A stretch of 64,000 bases of DNA, taken from positions 22,499-86,498 of the forward strand of contig CALBAX010000120.1 in assembly GCA_937926875.1 (NCBI GenBank). The letters run 5' to 3'. The DNA comes from an uncultured Desulfovibrio sp. (GTDB taxonomy: Bacteria > Desulfobacterota > Desulfovibrionia > Desulfovibrionales > Desulfovibrionaceae). A model generated the notes under the pieces. That model was given only the letters and a program-made list of their open reading frames with translations. It had not been told where the DNA came from and did not search any database. Of the stretch, positions 8,865 through 17,815 are shown in pieces. Position numbers and translations under genes: made by a program. How positions within the stretch are numbered: position 1 is the first letter of the stretch; the number at the start of each line of letters is the position of its first letter.

Positions 8865-9920
8865 ATGGATTGGTTGTATGTTTTGATGCCCATCTCCGGC
8901 GTGACGATTTTCTGGCCCGGTCTGATCATTCTGGGTCTCGGCGTCGGCATCATCGGTGGTTTCTTTGGTATGGGCGGTGCCTGGATGGTTACCCCCGGTC
9001 TGAACATCCTCGGCTTCCCCATGGCTTTCGCCGTGGGCACGGACGTTGCCCACATGGCCGGGAAATCCCTGATCTCGACCTTGCGGCACGGCAAGTTCGG
9101 TAACGTTGACTACAAGCTCGGTCTGACCATGCTGGTCGGTACCATCGTGGGCGTGGAACTGGGCGCCCAGATGCTGATGTGGCTGGAACGCCTGGGTTCC
9201 GTCGACAAGGTCGTGCGCTGGCTGTACGTCGTGCTGCTGATCTGCATGGCCTGGATGGTCTTCCATGACGTGGCCCTGCGCAAGAAGAAGGAACGCGAAG
9301 CCGCTGCCCGCGGTGAAGAGCTCTCCGCTACCGCCACCGGTATCGACTGGGCCTCCAAGCTGCACGCCATCCGCATCCCCCCCATGGTGCACTTCCATGG
9401 CGCCGGCATCTACTGCTCCGCCTGGCTGCCCATCATCGTGTCCCTGTTCACTGGCTGGCTGGCCGGTATCCTCGGCATCGGCGGCGGTCTGATCCGCATG
9501 CCCGCCCTGGTGTACCTGGTCGGTTGCCCCACCCACGTGGCCGTGGGTACGGACCTCTTCGAAGTGGCCATCTCCGGCCTGTACGGTGCCGCTTCCTTCA
9601 CCTTCAAGGGTCGTACTGAACTCGTGGCCGCCCTCATCATGCTGGTCGGTGCTGCCATCGGTGCCCAGGTCGGCGCTGTCGCCACCAAGTACATCAAGGG
9701 TTACGGCATCCGTATCGCTTTCGGTTGCGCCGTCATCGGCTGCCTCGCTTCCGTGGTCCTGAAGCTCATCCAGCCCTACTTCCCCGCCTATGCCGGCTTC
9801 ATCAACGGCGTGGCTACCGTGGTGGTCCTGGGCTTCGTGAGCGCCATCTCCCTCTACATCACCGTCCGTATGGTTCAGGGCGCCAAGGCTGAACTGGCCG
9901 CCAAGAAGCGCCAGGCGTAA
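8865..9920 (+). CDS. TauE/SafE family anion permease
   Basis: 351 residues, GGGAGG Shine-Dalgarno. Two homologous membrane halves each carry the family's glycine-rich motif: GIIGGFFGMGGAW near residue 31 and GWLAGILGIGGGLIRMP near residue 200. Each is followed by a xAVGTD motif (AFAVGTD, VAVGTD). A cytoplasmic loop rich in Lys/Glu (RKKKEREAAARGEE) separates the halves. The family moves sulfite, sulfoacetate, sulfate or related organo-anions across the inner membrane. In a sulfate reducer sulfate, sulfite or sulfonate are candidates, but the sequence does not fix substrate or direction. Codon use is strongly biased to GGT/CGT/GTT, suggesting high expression. Confidence 0.9.
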   Translation: MDWLYVLMPISGVTIFWPGLIILGLGVGIIGGFFGMGGAWMVTPGLNILGFPMAFAVGTDVAHMAGKSLISTLRHGKFGNVDYKLGLTMLVGTIVGVELGAQMLMWLERLGSVDKVVRWLYVVLLICMAWMVFHDVALRKKKEREAAARGEELSATATGIDWASKLHAIRIPPMVHFHGAGIYCSAWLPIIVSLFTGWLAGILGIGGGLIRMPALVYLVGCPTHVAVGTDLFEVAISGLYGAASFTFKGRTELVAALIMLVGAAIGAQVGAVATKYIKGYGIRIAFGCAVIGCLASVVLKLIQPYFPAYAGFINGVATVVVLGFVSAISLYITVRMVQGAKAELAAKKRQA

Positions 9921-9931
9921 GGAGGCAGCAC

Positions 9932-10522
9932 ATGAGAATGCGTAACGTAATCCTGACTCTGGTACTGGCTCTCAGCCTCGGTCTGACCGCGTGCGAATTT
10001 GGCCAGGTGGAACAGGGCCGCTGTGTGGCCTTCAATCCCGAAACCAAAACCCTTCTGGTGGTGCTGGACGTCAACCATGACCAGCGCAACCCCCACTACT
10101 CCGGCGGCATCCATGAGTACACCCTGCCCGCCGATCCGTCTGAAATCGGCCCCCTGCCCGTTCCCGGCGGCCGCGTGATGTTCGACCTGGATAAGTCCAC
10201 CGTCACCATCTTCAATCCCGAGACCAAGGCTCTGGAAGTCCTGAACGTGCAGTTCACCGATGTCGAGAAGGGCATCAAGCGCACCCATCCCAAGGTGCAC
10301 GGCAAGACCTTCCCCATCATCGACAAGGACAAGATGTCTGTGACCGAATACTCGGCCCGCCTGCAGGCCCTGGTGACCTTCACCATCCCTGCTGACAAGA
10401 TCGACCTGCCCCCGGCCACCTGGGAAGCTGGTGACGAAGTCCGCATGTACTACAAGGAAAATGCCAAGCATCAGGCCCTGCGGTTCATGAACATCACCCG
10501 CACCAACATCTTCAAGAAGTAA
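9932..10522 (+). CDS. Conserved lipoprotein of the TauE operon
   Basis: 196 residues with TAAGGAGG Shine-Dalgarno, starting 11 bp after the permease. The lipobox LTAC places the lipidated Cys at residue 21. The mature part is beta-rich and unlike any family I recognise, with a central VDLP-type region and a conserved-looking WEAGDEVR segment near the C-terminus. It is likely anchored in the periplasm or outer membrane. Its place directly behind the permease suggests it works with that transporter, for example as an anion-binding or sensing partner for the membrane activator. That role is an inference. Confidence 0.8.
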   Translation: MRMRNVILTLVLALSLGLTACEFGQVEQGRCVAFNPETKTLLVVLDVNHDQRNPHYSGGIHEYTLPADPSEIGPLPVPGGRVMFDLDKSTVTIFNPETKALEVLNVQFTDVEKGIKRTHPKVHGKTFPIIDKDKMSVTEYSARLQALVTFTIPADKIDLPPATWEAGDEVRMYYKENAKHQALRFMNITRTNIFKK

Positions 10523-10541
10523 ACAACAGCATCCACGACCA

Positions 10542-10616
10542 GGGGGGCGGGGCCTCCGCCCCCCACCCCTCCTGCCAGACGAGACTGCCGTGAAAAGCCT
10601 TTCCCGGCAGTCTTTT
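10542..10616 (+). terminator. Double hairpin after the lipoprotein gene
   Basis: A 9-bp GGGGGGCGG/CCGCCCCCC stem without T-run (10542-10564) is followed by AGACTGCCG/CGGCAGTCT (10582-10613) and TTTT. The second is a standard intrinsic terminator or attenuator ahead of the next small gene. Confidence 0.75.
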
Positions 10617-10650
10617 GATAACAGACCCTCTTCCCGCCAAGGAGCCCGTC

Positions 10651-10965
10651 ATGACCAGCAGCTACAAGCGTTCCCTGTATTCCAGCATCGTCCGCATTGT
10701 CGCCAATGTGGTGATGATCGGCGCTGTCTTCCTGGGCATGTACATGGCCTCCCGTTCGCCCATGTCCTCCATGAGCACGTTCTGCCTCTGGTTCTTTGGC
10801 ATCTCCATTCCTGTCTGGATGGGGGCGTTCGCCCTGATCCGCAAGATCCGCCAGGTCTACGCCGATGAAGGCGCCACCTATATCGAACTGCCCCGGCAGG
10901 GCGCCAGCCTGGTCTACTGGCGGGTACTGGAACAGCCCCAGCACCACCTGGGGATCGTTCGCTGA
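10651..10965 (+). CDS. Small two-helix membrane protein
   Basis: 104 residues from ATG 10651, chosen because AAGGAG lies 6 nt upstream; an ATG 36 bp earlier falls in the preceding terminator region. Two hydrophobic helices (about residues 12-34 and 42-60) are followed by a charged cytoplasmic tail. No family was recognised. It sits behind a terminator-like hairpin, so it may be expressed by read-through from the sigma-54 operon or on its own. Confidence 0.65.
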   Translation: MTSSYKRSLYSSIVRIVANVVMIGAVFLGMYMASRSPMSSMSTFCLWFFGISIPVWMGAFALIRKIRQVYADEGATYIELPRQGASLVYWRVLEQPQHHLGIVR

Positions 10966-10980
10966 CATTCGCCTCCGGAA

Positions 10981-11042
10981 AAGCCCGCCGCCCTCCGTCC
11001 CCGCCGCTTTGGGCCGGGGCCCGAAGCGGAGGCGGCGGGCTT
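10981..11042. terminator. Large GC-rich stem-loop
   Basis: A perfect 12-bp stem AAGCCCGCCGCC/GGCGGCGGGCTT encloses a second stem CCGCTT/AAGCGG. It ends the upstream small gene and separates it from the next one. There is no T-run. Confidence 0.6.
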
Positions 11043-11075
11043 GCCGGAAGGCCGCTCTTCCTCTAGACTGGCCGC

Positions 11076-11918
11076 ATGAGCGATTCCTCCCATTCCTTCT
11101 GGCAGGCATTGCCGGCCCTCAAAGAACGCCAGCGCCGCACAGGTCTGCTGGCTGCTCTTGTGCTGGGGCTGGCCATCCTCGTCCTTGTGGACGGCTTGCA
11201 GGCCCTCATGCGTGCCGGCTCCTACCATCTGGACATCGTTGCCGGGCAGGGGACCATGCTTTCCGGCCCCATCGGTATCGACAAGCCGCGCGACAGCGAC
11301 CTGCTGGTCTCCGTGACCCCGGAAGGCGCGCCGCTGGGCTTCCGTCTGGACGGTTTCTTTGCCAGCTACTGGTTCGGCAACGGCATGTGGCGCGGCGAGA
11401 TCGTGGCGGAGCAGGGGGCCACGCCCGGCACCTACGCCCTGAGCGTCCGCGTGCGCGGCACACCGGCCAGCGCCACACAGCGCTACGAGATCACTGTCTG
11501 GAGCGATGCCGCCAGCCTGCGCCAGGGGGCCTATTCCCTGACCGTGTCCCTGCTGGGCTTCAATCCCTTCTGGCTGTCGGGCATCCTGGCCTGTCTGGGT
11601 GTCGTGCCGGGCCTGCTCTCCTTCCTGTCCGGGCGGCGCATCGTCAGGCTGCTCTGGCACGCCGGGTTCAGCGAAGTTTTCCGCACGGCGCCCCAGAAGG
11701 ACGGCAGCCTGCTGCTCTGGTGTTCGGGCTCCAAGAAGGAAGGCCCTGCCGAAGGCTCCCTGTGTGACGTGGCCGACGCTGAAGGCCGTGTGCTGGGGCA
11801 AGCCAGGCTGGAGAAGAAGGCCGCCACCTGCATGGAACTGCGTCTGCCTGCCGGGGCACTGTCTGAAGGCGAGGTCCCGGAAAACTGCTATGTGCGTCTG
11901 TCCGCACCGCGCAGCTGA
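11076..11918 (+). CDS. Hypothetical membrane-anchored protein
   Basis: 280 residues. One helix near the N-terminus (LLAALVLGLAILVLVDGL, about 25-42), an exported domain of about 130 residues and a second hydrophobic segment (about 160-185) lead into a cytoplasmic C-terminal domain with scattered Cys. No known family recognised. The Shine-Dalgarno is poor (CTGGCCGC before ATG), so the start is less certain. Same strand as the TauE operon but separated by a strong stem-loop. Confidence 0.55.
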   Translation: MSDSSHSFWQALPALKERQRRTGLLAALVLGLAILVLVDGLQALMRAGSYHLDIVAGQGTMLSGPIGIDKPRDSDLLVSVTPEGAPLGFRLDGFFASYWFGNGMWRGEIVAEQGATPGTYALSVRVRGTPASATQRYEITVWSDAASLRQGAYSLTVSLLGFNPFWLSGILACLGVVPGLLSFLSGRRIVRLLWHAGFSEVFRTAPQKDGSLLLWCSGSKKEGPAEGSLCDVADAEGRVLGQARLEKKAATCMELRLPAGALSEGEVPENCYVRLSAPRS

Positions 11919-12248
11919 TCTCTTTTCCCGGAAGATCGCATGGAGGGGCTTCCCGGCAGGGAGGCCCTTTCCCATCTCCTGCGGCGCTCCGGTCTTGTGC
12001 CGGCAAGGTTCGTGCGGGGCCCCGGTCTTTCCGGCATGTCCCGTCTCTGGAAAGGGAGGGAGCACCCCCTGATGCCCGGCGGCCTTCCGGGACGAGGCAG
12101 ACGGCCGGGGGCAGCATCATGTCCCGTGACGTGCCCCGTGTCGCCGTCCCCCGCCTGTCCTGCTTGCCGCCGGGGCGGCCATGGGCTACACTTGCAAAGC
12201 GCCGTGGCTCCTGTCATGGCAGCTGTATAACAAGGATGTAACTGCAAG
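11919..12248. other. Intergenic region with one terminator-like hairpin
   Basis: A 9-bp stem GGGCTTCCC/GGGAGGCCC with a GGCA loop (11946-11967) followed by TTT closes the upstream gene. The remainder is GC-rich with no convincing ORF or RNA. Confidence 0.55.
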
Positions 12249-12761
12249 ATGTCTGAACTGTGTCCCTGCGGCAGTGGCCGCCCTCTGGACGAATGTTGTG
12301 GTCCCTACCTGGAAGGCAATGCCTGGCCCGATGATGCCGACACCATGGTGCGTTCGCGCTTCAGCGCCTACTGCCTCGGCAAATTCGATTATCTGGTGGA
12401 GACCACGCATCCCGCCTATCGCGAAGATCTGACCGCCCAGATGCTGGAAGAACAGACCCGTGACGTCCACTGGCTGCGTCTGGACATGGGCCCCTGTGAA
12501 AAGGACCAGCCCGAAGGCGAGAACGGCGAGCTCTTCGATACGGCCGAATTTTATGCCTACTACGAACTGGAAGGTTCCGTGCGCCAGATCGGTGAACGCA
12601 GCTTTTTCCAGCGCAAGGACGGCAAGCTGTACTATGTGGATGGCGTGGCCCGTCGCCCCAAGGCCTATCGCCGTCCCGAACCCAAGGTGGGCCGTAACGA
12701 TCCCTGTCCCTGCGGCAGCGGCAAAAAATACAAGAAGTGCTGCGGCCGGGAATCGGCCTAG
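12249..12761 (+). CDS. YchJ family protein with two SEC-C motifs
   Basis: 170 residues, the usual length for the UPF0225/YchJ family. An N-terminal SEC-C zinc motif (CPCGSGRPLDECC) and a C-terminal one (DPCPCGSGKKYKKCC) flank the NTF2-like YchJ core, which has RSRFSAY near residue 36. SEC-C motifs bind zinc and in SecA contact SecB and ribosomes. The precise function of YchJ proteins is unknown. The Shine-Dalgarno is weak (AAGGA 12 nt upstream). The next gene follows after 12 bp and is also Cys-rich. Confidence 0.9.
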   Translation: MSELCPCGSGRPLDECCGPYLEGNAWPDDADTMVRSRFSAYCLGKFDYLVETTHPAYREDLTAQMLEEQTRDVHWLRLDMGPCEKDQPEGENGELFDTAEFYAYYELEGSVRQIGERSFFQRKDGKLYYVDGVARRPKAYRRPEPKVGRNDPCPCGSGKKYKKCCGRESA

Positions 12762-12773
12762 GCGGGGGGATCC

Positions 12774-13127
12774 ATGGCCAATCCTGGCCCTGTGGCCGCC
12801 ATCCGGCAATTTTGTCTTGAATGTCAGGGCAATTCCTCCCGTTCCGTGCGTCAGTGCGCGGATGAGGACTGCCCCCTGTGGGGCTGGCGCATGGCCGCCA
12901 TCGAGGCGGACAGCCGTCCGGAATGGCATGGCCCCGATGCACCGCGCCGGGCCCTGCGCGTCATCCGCGGGCAGTGCATGATGTGCGCGGGCAGCCGTGC
13001 CGACGTGCGCCAGTGTGCCGCCCGTGAGGACTGCGTGCTGTGGCGCTACCGTTTCGGCGTGCGCCCGCAGACCTACAAGGACGTGCGGCGGCGCTTTTTT
13101 GCCCCCAAACCCCTGAAACTGTTTTGA
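12774..13127 (+). CDS. Small protein with two Cys-rich repeats
   Basis: 117 residues, GGGGGG Shine-Dalgarno. It contains two copies of one pattern: IRxxCxxCxG, then VRQCAxxxDCxLWxxR (about residues 10-40 and 63-94). Each provides four Cys, suggesting two structural zinc sites or a metal-binding pair. I recognise the arrangement from hypothetical proteins of deltaproteobacteria but know no function. Probably co-transcribed with the YchJ-like gene 12 bp upstream. Confidence 0.75.
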   Translation: MANPGPVAAIRQFCLECQGNSSRSVRQCADEDCPLWGWRMAAIEADSRPEWHGPDAPRRALRVIRGQCMMCAGSRADVRQCAAREDCVLWRYRFGVRPQTYKDVRRRFFAPKPLKLF

Positions 13128-13231
13128 TCTTATGGAGCGGCGCCAGCGTGGTGCCGCTCCGGCCCTCTTTCCGGCCCTGCCGGTCCTTTTGGCTTCCCTT
13201 GCGGAAGACCCTCCATCCACGGGAGGACGCC

Positions 13232-14572
13232 ATGATGCATACGCTTGAATGGTCCCGCGCCTATACAGGCCGTTTGCAGCGGGACGCCGCCGCTGCCTTC
13301 GCCGCGCGTGCGCCGGAGTTGTCGCGCCGTCTGGAGACGGAATGCGCACAGGGCTCGCTGCCCTTCCTGACCATGCCGTACCGGGAGCGTCTGGAGCGGG
13401 AACTGCCGCCCCTGCTGCCCCGGCTCCGTGCGCGGCGCCATATGCTGGTGCTGGGCATAGGCGGCTCCGCGCTGGGGGCCCGCGCCCTGCAGCGCGCCTT
13501 TGCGCCCGGGCAGGATGGCCCCTGCCATGACGGCCCCTGCCTCTGGATCGCGGACAATGTCTGCGCCGCCACCTTCGAAAGCTGGCTGTCCAAGCTGCCG
13601 CCCCGCGAGACCACCGTGGTCTGCATCAGCAAGTCCGGCGGCACCATCGAGACCCTTGCCCAGTATTTCCTTTGCCGGGACTGGCTGCGCCAGGCCCTGG
13701 GCGAGCGCTGGCACGAGCACATGGTCGTGGTCACGGACCTGCACAAGGGCTTCTTGCGTGAGGAGGCATCCCGCTACGGTCTGGCTTCGCTGGAAGTGCC
13801 GGACAATCTGGGGGGCCGCTATTCGGCCCTGTCGGCCGTGGGCCTGCTGCCCGCCGCTTTTTTGGGCATCGACTGGCAGGCCCTGCTGGACGGTGCGTCC
13901 GCCGTGGCCCGTCCGCTGGCCCAGGACCCCTCCTGCCTTGCCGGGCATCCTGCCTTCCATCTGGCCTGCTGGGCCAACGCGCTGGAGAGCCACGGCTACA
14001 GCCAGCTGATCTTTTTCTGCTATGTGCCGCAATGGGCCACCTACGGCCCCTGGTTCGCCCAGCTCTGGGCCGAGAGCCTGGGCAAGGACGGCAAGGGCAT
14101 CATGCCTGTGCCCGCCACCGGGGTCACGGATCAGCACTCCGTCAACCAGATGTTCCTGGACGGGCAGCGTGACAAGGGCTGCATCTTCGTGACCGCCCGG
14201 GGGCTGGAGCAGGGGCGGCATTTCGGCCAGGATCTGCCGGAGGTCTGGAGCTGGCTGCGCGGCAAGCCTTTCGGGGCCCTGCTGGAAGCCGAAGGCCTGG
14301 GCACGCGCATGGCCCTGTGCCAGAGCGGTGTGCCCCTGCTGCACATGGAGATGGGCGAATGCACGCCCCGTGCGGCGGGCAGCATGATGCTCCTGCTGGA
14401 AGCGGCCACGGTCTTCACCGGCTGGCTCATGGGCATCAACCCGCTGGACCAGCCCGCTGTGGAACTGGGCAAGCGGCTGGCCAACACCCGTCTGGGGGCG
14501 TCCGGCTATCCCCGGGAGGCTGCCGATCTTGCCGAGTATCTGGCTGTGGCGCAGGAGCCCGAGAGCTTCTAG
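13232..14572 (+). CDS. pgi: Glucose-6-phosphate isomerase
   Basis: 446 residues from ATG 13232 (GGAGG at 5 nt); a much longer upstream reading has no homology-like content. It converts glucose-6-phosphate to fructose-6-phosphate in the cytoplasm. Family marks seen: GIGGSALGARAL (phosphate loop), ISKSGGTIET, GGRYSALSAVGLLPAA, WAESLGKDG, TDQHSVNQ and NPLDQPAVELGK near the C-terminus. The length fits the short bacterial/archaeal-type PGI group, not the 550-residue enteric form. A histidine kinase gene follows 71 bp downstream. Confidence 0.95.
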   Translation: MMHTLEWSRAYTGRLQRDAAAAFAARAPELSRRLETECAQGSLPFLTMPYRERLERELPPLLPRLRARRHMLVLGIGGSALGARALQRAFAPGQDGPCHDGPCLWIADNVCAATFESWLSKLPPRETTVVCISKSGGTIETLAQYFLCRDWLRQALGERWHEHMVVVTDLHKGFLREEASRYGLASLEVPDNLGGRYSALSAVGLLPAAFLGIDWQALLDGASAVARPLAQDPSCLAGHPAFHLACWANALESHGYSQLIFFCYVPQWATYGPWFAQLWAESLGKDGKGIMPVPATGVTDQHSVNQMFLDGQRDKGCIFVTARGLEQGRHFGQDLPEVWSWLRGKPFGALLEAEGLGTRMALCQSGVPLLHMEMGECTPRAAGSMMLLLEAATVFTGWLMGINPLDQPAVELGKRLANTRLGASGYPREAADLAEYLAVAQEPESF

Positions 14573-14643
14573 GTAGCCTGTTTTTTCCTGCCGTGTCGCG
14601 GCCTGTCCTGTCCCGGGCCGCAGACGGCGGACTGGAGCGTCGC

Positions 14644-16236
14644 ATGTTCAAAGGTGGTACCGCCGCAGCGGGAGCGACGGCAGAGCAGGATCTGCCGCTG
14701 AGCTATGCCCGCACGCTGTCCTGGCTCTCGCTGCTGGTCATCATGGCCACCAGTCTGGTGCTGTCGTTCTTCATCGCCAACTCGGCGCGCGAGGCCCTGC
14801 TGACACGGCAGGAGAACTTCTCCCGCCTGCTGGCCGAGAACCTCAACCACCAGATCTACCGGCGTTTCGCCCTGCCCACCTTGCTGGCCCACGGCCGCAT
14901 AGCGCTGCGCCAGGCCAGCCAGTATGAGAGGCTGGATCAGGTGGTGCAGTCCGTGGTCCACGGGCTGCCCATGGAACGCCTGCGCATCTACGACTTCACG
15001 CGCGTGGTGGCCTATTCCACCAGCCGGGAAGAACTGGGACGCATGGGCGTGGGCCCGGAAAGCCTGGACAGCACCCTGCGCGGCGGCGTGCCCAAGCCGG
15101 AGCTCATCTCCAATATCCCGGACTGGCGGGCCATCTTCCATCTGCCCCTGCCGTCAGGGACCTTCGTTTTGCGGACCCTCTATCCCCTGCGCGGGGAGCC
15201 TCTCCAGCCGGGGGCGGAGCCGCCCATCATGGGAGCGCTGGAGCTGACGCAGGACATCACCAGCGATTACGAGCAGATTCTGCTTTTCCAGGGCGTGGTG
15301 GTGGTGACCTGCCTGCTGTCATCGGTCATCATGTTCGCCTTGCTCCTGATGCTCATCCAGCGGGCGGAACGTGTCCTGGCCGACCGCATGGCCAAGAACC
15401 GCCAGCTGGAGAACGAGCTGCACAGCAACGAGAAGCTGGTCAGCATGGGGCGTGTCATCGCCAGCATCGCCCACGAGATACGCAACCCGCTGGGCATCAT
15501 CCGCTCCAGCGCGGAGCTGCTGCAACGCCGTATGGGCAAGGCCGATGCCGGGACATCGCGCATCCTGCAGGCCATCTATGACGAATCCGTCCGCCTGTCG
15601 CAGACGGTCAACGATTTTCTGGACTATGCCCGCCCCCGCCAGCCGCGGCAGGATCTGGTGGACCTGGATCTTGTGCTGAGCCAGGTGCTGGCCTTTCTGG
15701 AAGGGGAGCTGGGCCGCGTGGGTGTGGCCGTGGAGCGGGCCACTTCGCCCGGGCTGTGGGTGCGCGGTGACAAGGACCTGCTCTACCGGGCCATCTACAA
15801 CATCCTGGTCAATGGCCAGCAGGCCATGGACGGGCCGGGCATCATCCGCATCAGCAGCCGCATGGGCGGCGACGGGCGCGTGGTGCTGGAGGCCCTGGAT
15901 TCGGGGCCGGGCTTCGATCCGGCCCTGCTGGACAGCGTGCTGGACCCCTTCTTCACCACCAAGGACGGCGGCACGGGCCTGGGTCTGCCCATCGTCAGTT
16001 CCATCGTCAACAGTCATGGCGGCGAGATCCAGCTGGAGAACGGGCCCGAAGGCGGGGCCCTGGTGCGCATCCTGCTGCCCGCAGCGGAGCCGGAGAAGCC
16101 AGAAGAGCCTGAAGCCCCGGCTGCCACTCCTGCTCCTGCGGAAGTCCAGCCCGCCGCGGCGGAAAGCGGGGCGGCTGCCGCCCAGCCTGCTGCCGTCAGG
16201 GAGGACGGGACGCCGGGGCCCCGCAAGGAAAGCTAG
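14644..16236 (+). CDS. Two-component sensor histidine kinase
   Basis: 530 residues from ATG 14644 (GGAG at 6 nt). One membrane helix (about 30-47), a periplasmic sensor region of about 170 residues and a second helix (about 215-238) lead into the HisKA domain with SIAHEIRNPLG (His near 277). The HATPase follows with an N-box (NILVNGQQAM), G1 (LDSGPGFDP), F-box (FFTTKDGG) and G2 (GLGLPIV). The last 50 residues form an unusual Ala/Pro/Glu-rich tail. It phosphorylates the NtrC-type regulator encoded 181 bp downstream. The pair resembles ZraS/ZraR or AtoS/AtoC; the stimulus is unknown. Confidence 0.92.
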   Translation: MFKGGTAAAGATAEQDLPLSYARTLSWLSLLVIMATSLVLSFFIANSAREALLTRQENFSRLLAENLNHQIYRRFALPTLLAHGRIALRQASQYERLDQVVQSVVHGLPMERLRIYDFTRVVAYSTSREELGRMGVGPESLDSTLRGGVPKPELISNIPDWRAIFHLPLPSGTFVLRTLYPLRGEPLQPGAEPPIMGALELTQDITSDYEQILLFQGVVVVTCLLSSVIMFALLLMLIQRAERVLADRMAKNRQLENELHSNEKLVSMGRVIASIAHEIRNPLGIIRSSAELLQRRMGKADAGTSRILQAIYDESVRLSQTVNDFLDYARPRQPRQDLVDLDLVLSQVLAFLEGELGRVGVAVERATSPGLWVRGDKDLLYRAIYNILVNGQQAMDGPGIIRISSRMGGDGRVVLEALDSGPGFDPALLDSVLDPFFTTKDGGTGLGLPIVSSIVNSHGGEIQLENGPEGGALVRILLPAAEPEKPEEPEAPAATPAPAEVQPAAAESGAAAAQPAAVREDGTPGPRKES

Positions 16237-16417
16237 GCGTGCCCGCACGCCGGGCTGTCGTCCCGCCTGCGGACAGCCTGGAGCAGGAACGATGTCGCAG
16301 GCCGGCCATACAGCGTCTCCCTCTGGCGGGCCGCTGGGCAGAGAATCAGTCTTGTTGCGGGCACTACGGTCCTGGGCCTGCTCGGATCCGCCTCACGCCT
16401 GTACGGGGAGAGACACC

Positions 16418-17797
16418 ATGAGTGACAAATCGCATATCCTGGTCATCGACGACGAAAAGAACTATCTGCTGGTGTTGCAGACCCTGCTGGAGGATGAAGG
16501 CTACACCGTCACCGCCATCAGCGATCCCGAGACGGCCCTGGCCTTCCTGGCCGAGAGCGAAGTGGACGTGGTGGTGACGGACATGAAGATGCCCAAGGTC
16601 TCCGGGCGTGAGGTGCTGCAACATGTGAAGAAGAGCTGGCCGTACATCCCGGTCCTCATCATGACGGCCTTCGGCTCCATCGAAAGCGCCGTGGAGGCCA
16701 TGAAATACGGGGCCTTCGACTACATCACCAAGCCGTTCTCCAATGACGAGCTGCTGCTCTCCATCCATAACGCCACGGAGCTGGCCCGCGCCCACCGGCA
16801 GTACCGCCTGCTGCAGGAGGCCATGGAAGAGCGCTACAGCGTGCACCAGATCGTGGGCCGCAGCCGCGCCATCCGCGATGTGCTGGTCATGGTGGACCGC
16901 GCCGCGCCCAGCCGTTCCACAGTGCTCATCACCGGCGAGTCGGGCACGGGCAAGGAGCTGGTGGCCCGCGCCATCCATTATGCCAGCCCGCGCAAGGAGA
17001 AGCCCTTTGTTTCGGTCAACTGCATGGCCCTCAACCCCGGTGTGCTGGAGAGCGAGCTCTTCGGCCATGAGAAAGGCTCCTTCACCGGTGCCGTGGCCAT
17101 GCGGCGCGGCCGCTTCGAACAGGCCGACGGCGGTACGCTCTTTTTGGACGAGATCGCCGAGCTGACGCCCGATCTGCAGGTCAAGCTGCTGCGTGTCCTT
17201 CAGGAGCGCCGTTTCGAGCGCGTGGGCGGCGGCGAGGAGATCGAGGTGGACATCCGCGTGGTGGCCGCCACCAACAAGGATCTGGCCGCCATGGTGGAGA
17301 AGGGCACCTTCCGCGATGACCTCTATTACCGCCTGAACGTGGTGCAGATCCCCCTGCCGGCCCTGCGCGAGCGCCGGGAGGACATCCCGCTGCTGGTGGC
17401 CCACTTCATGGACAAGGTGGCGCACGAGAACGATATGCCGGCCAAGAAATTCACCACCGAGGCCCTCAACTACCTGAGCGGCTACGAGTGGCCCGGCAAT
17501 ATCCGCCAGCTGGAGAACGTGGTGGAATCCTGCATGGTGCTGGTGCCCGGCACGGTCATCGACGTGGACAACCTGCCCGCCGAGATCCGGGACGAGGACT
17601 CCCAGTTCAAGAGCGCCGTGGACCTGCTGCCCGTGCAGCTGGATCTGGCCGATACCCTGGAGAAGATCGAGGCAGCCCTCATCCGTCGCGCCCTGGTGCG
17701 CGCCGACCTGGTGCAGGTCAAGGCCGCCGAGCTGCTGGGCATCTCCAAGAGCCTGTTGCAGTACAAGCTCAAGAAATACGCCATCACCGGGCATTAG
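16418..17797 (+). CDS. NtrC-family sigma-54 response regulator
   Basis: 459 residues from ATG 16418 with GGGGAGAG upstream; an in-frame upstream extension is out of family length. The receiver domain has acidic pocket DDE (11-13), Asp55 in VVTDMKMP and a conserved TAF and Lys. The AAA+ domain has Walker A GESGTGKE (about 172), sigma-54 loop GSFTGA (about 220) and Walker B FLDEIAE. The C-terminus is a Fis-type helix-turn-helix (AAELLGISKSLLQYKLKKY). It activates RpoN promoters on phosphorylation by the kinase upstream. No -24/-12 promoter was found beside this pair, so its targets are elsewhere. Confidence 0.93.
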   Translation: MSDKSHILVIDDEKNYLLVLQTLLEDEGYTVTAISDPETALAFLAESEVDVVVTDMKMPKVSGREVLQHVKKSWPYIPVLIMTAFGSIESAVEAMKYGAFDYITKPFSNDELLLSIHNATELARAHRQYRLLQEAMEERYSVHQIVGRSRAIRDVLVMVDRAAPSRSTVLITGESGTGKELVARAIHYASPRKEKPFVSVNCMALNPGVLESELFGHEKGSFTGAVAMRRGRFEQADGGTLFLDEIAELTPDLQVKLLRVLQERRFERVGGGEEIEVDIRVVAATNKDLAAMVEKGTFRDDLYYRLNVVQIPLPALRERREDIPLLVAHFMDKVAHENDMPAKKFTTEALNYLSGYEWPGNIRQLENVVESCMVLVPGTVIDVDNLPAEIRDEDSQFKSAVDLLPVQLDLADTLEKIEAALIRRALVRADLVQVKAAELLGISKSLLQYKLKKYAITGH

Positions 17798-17815
17798 GAG
17801 CGTGGTGGAAGTTTT

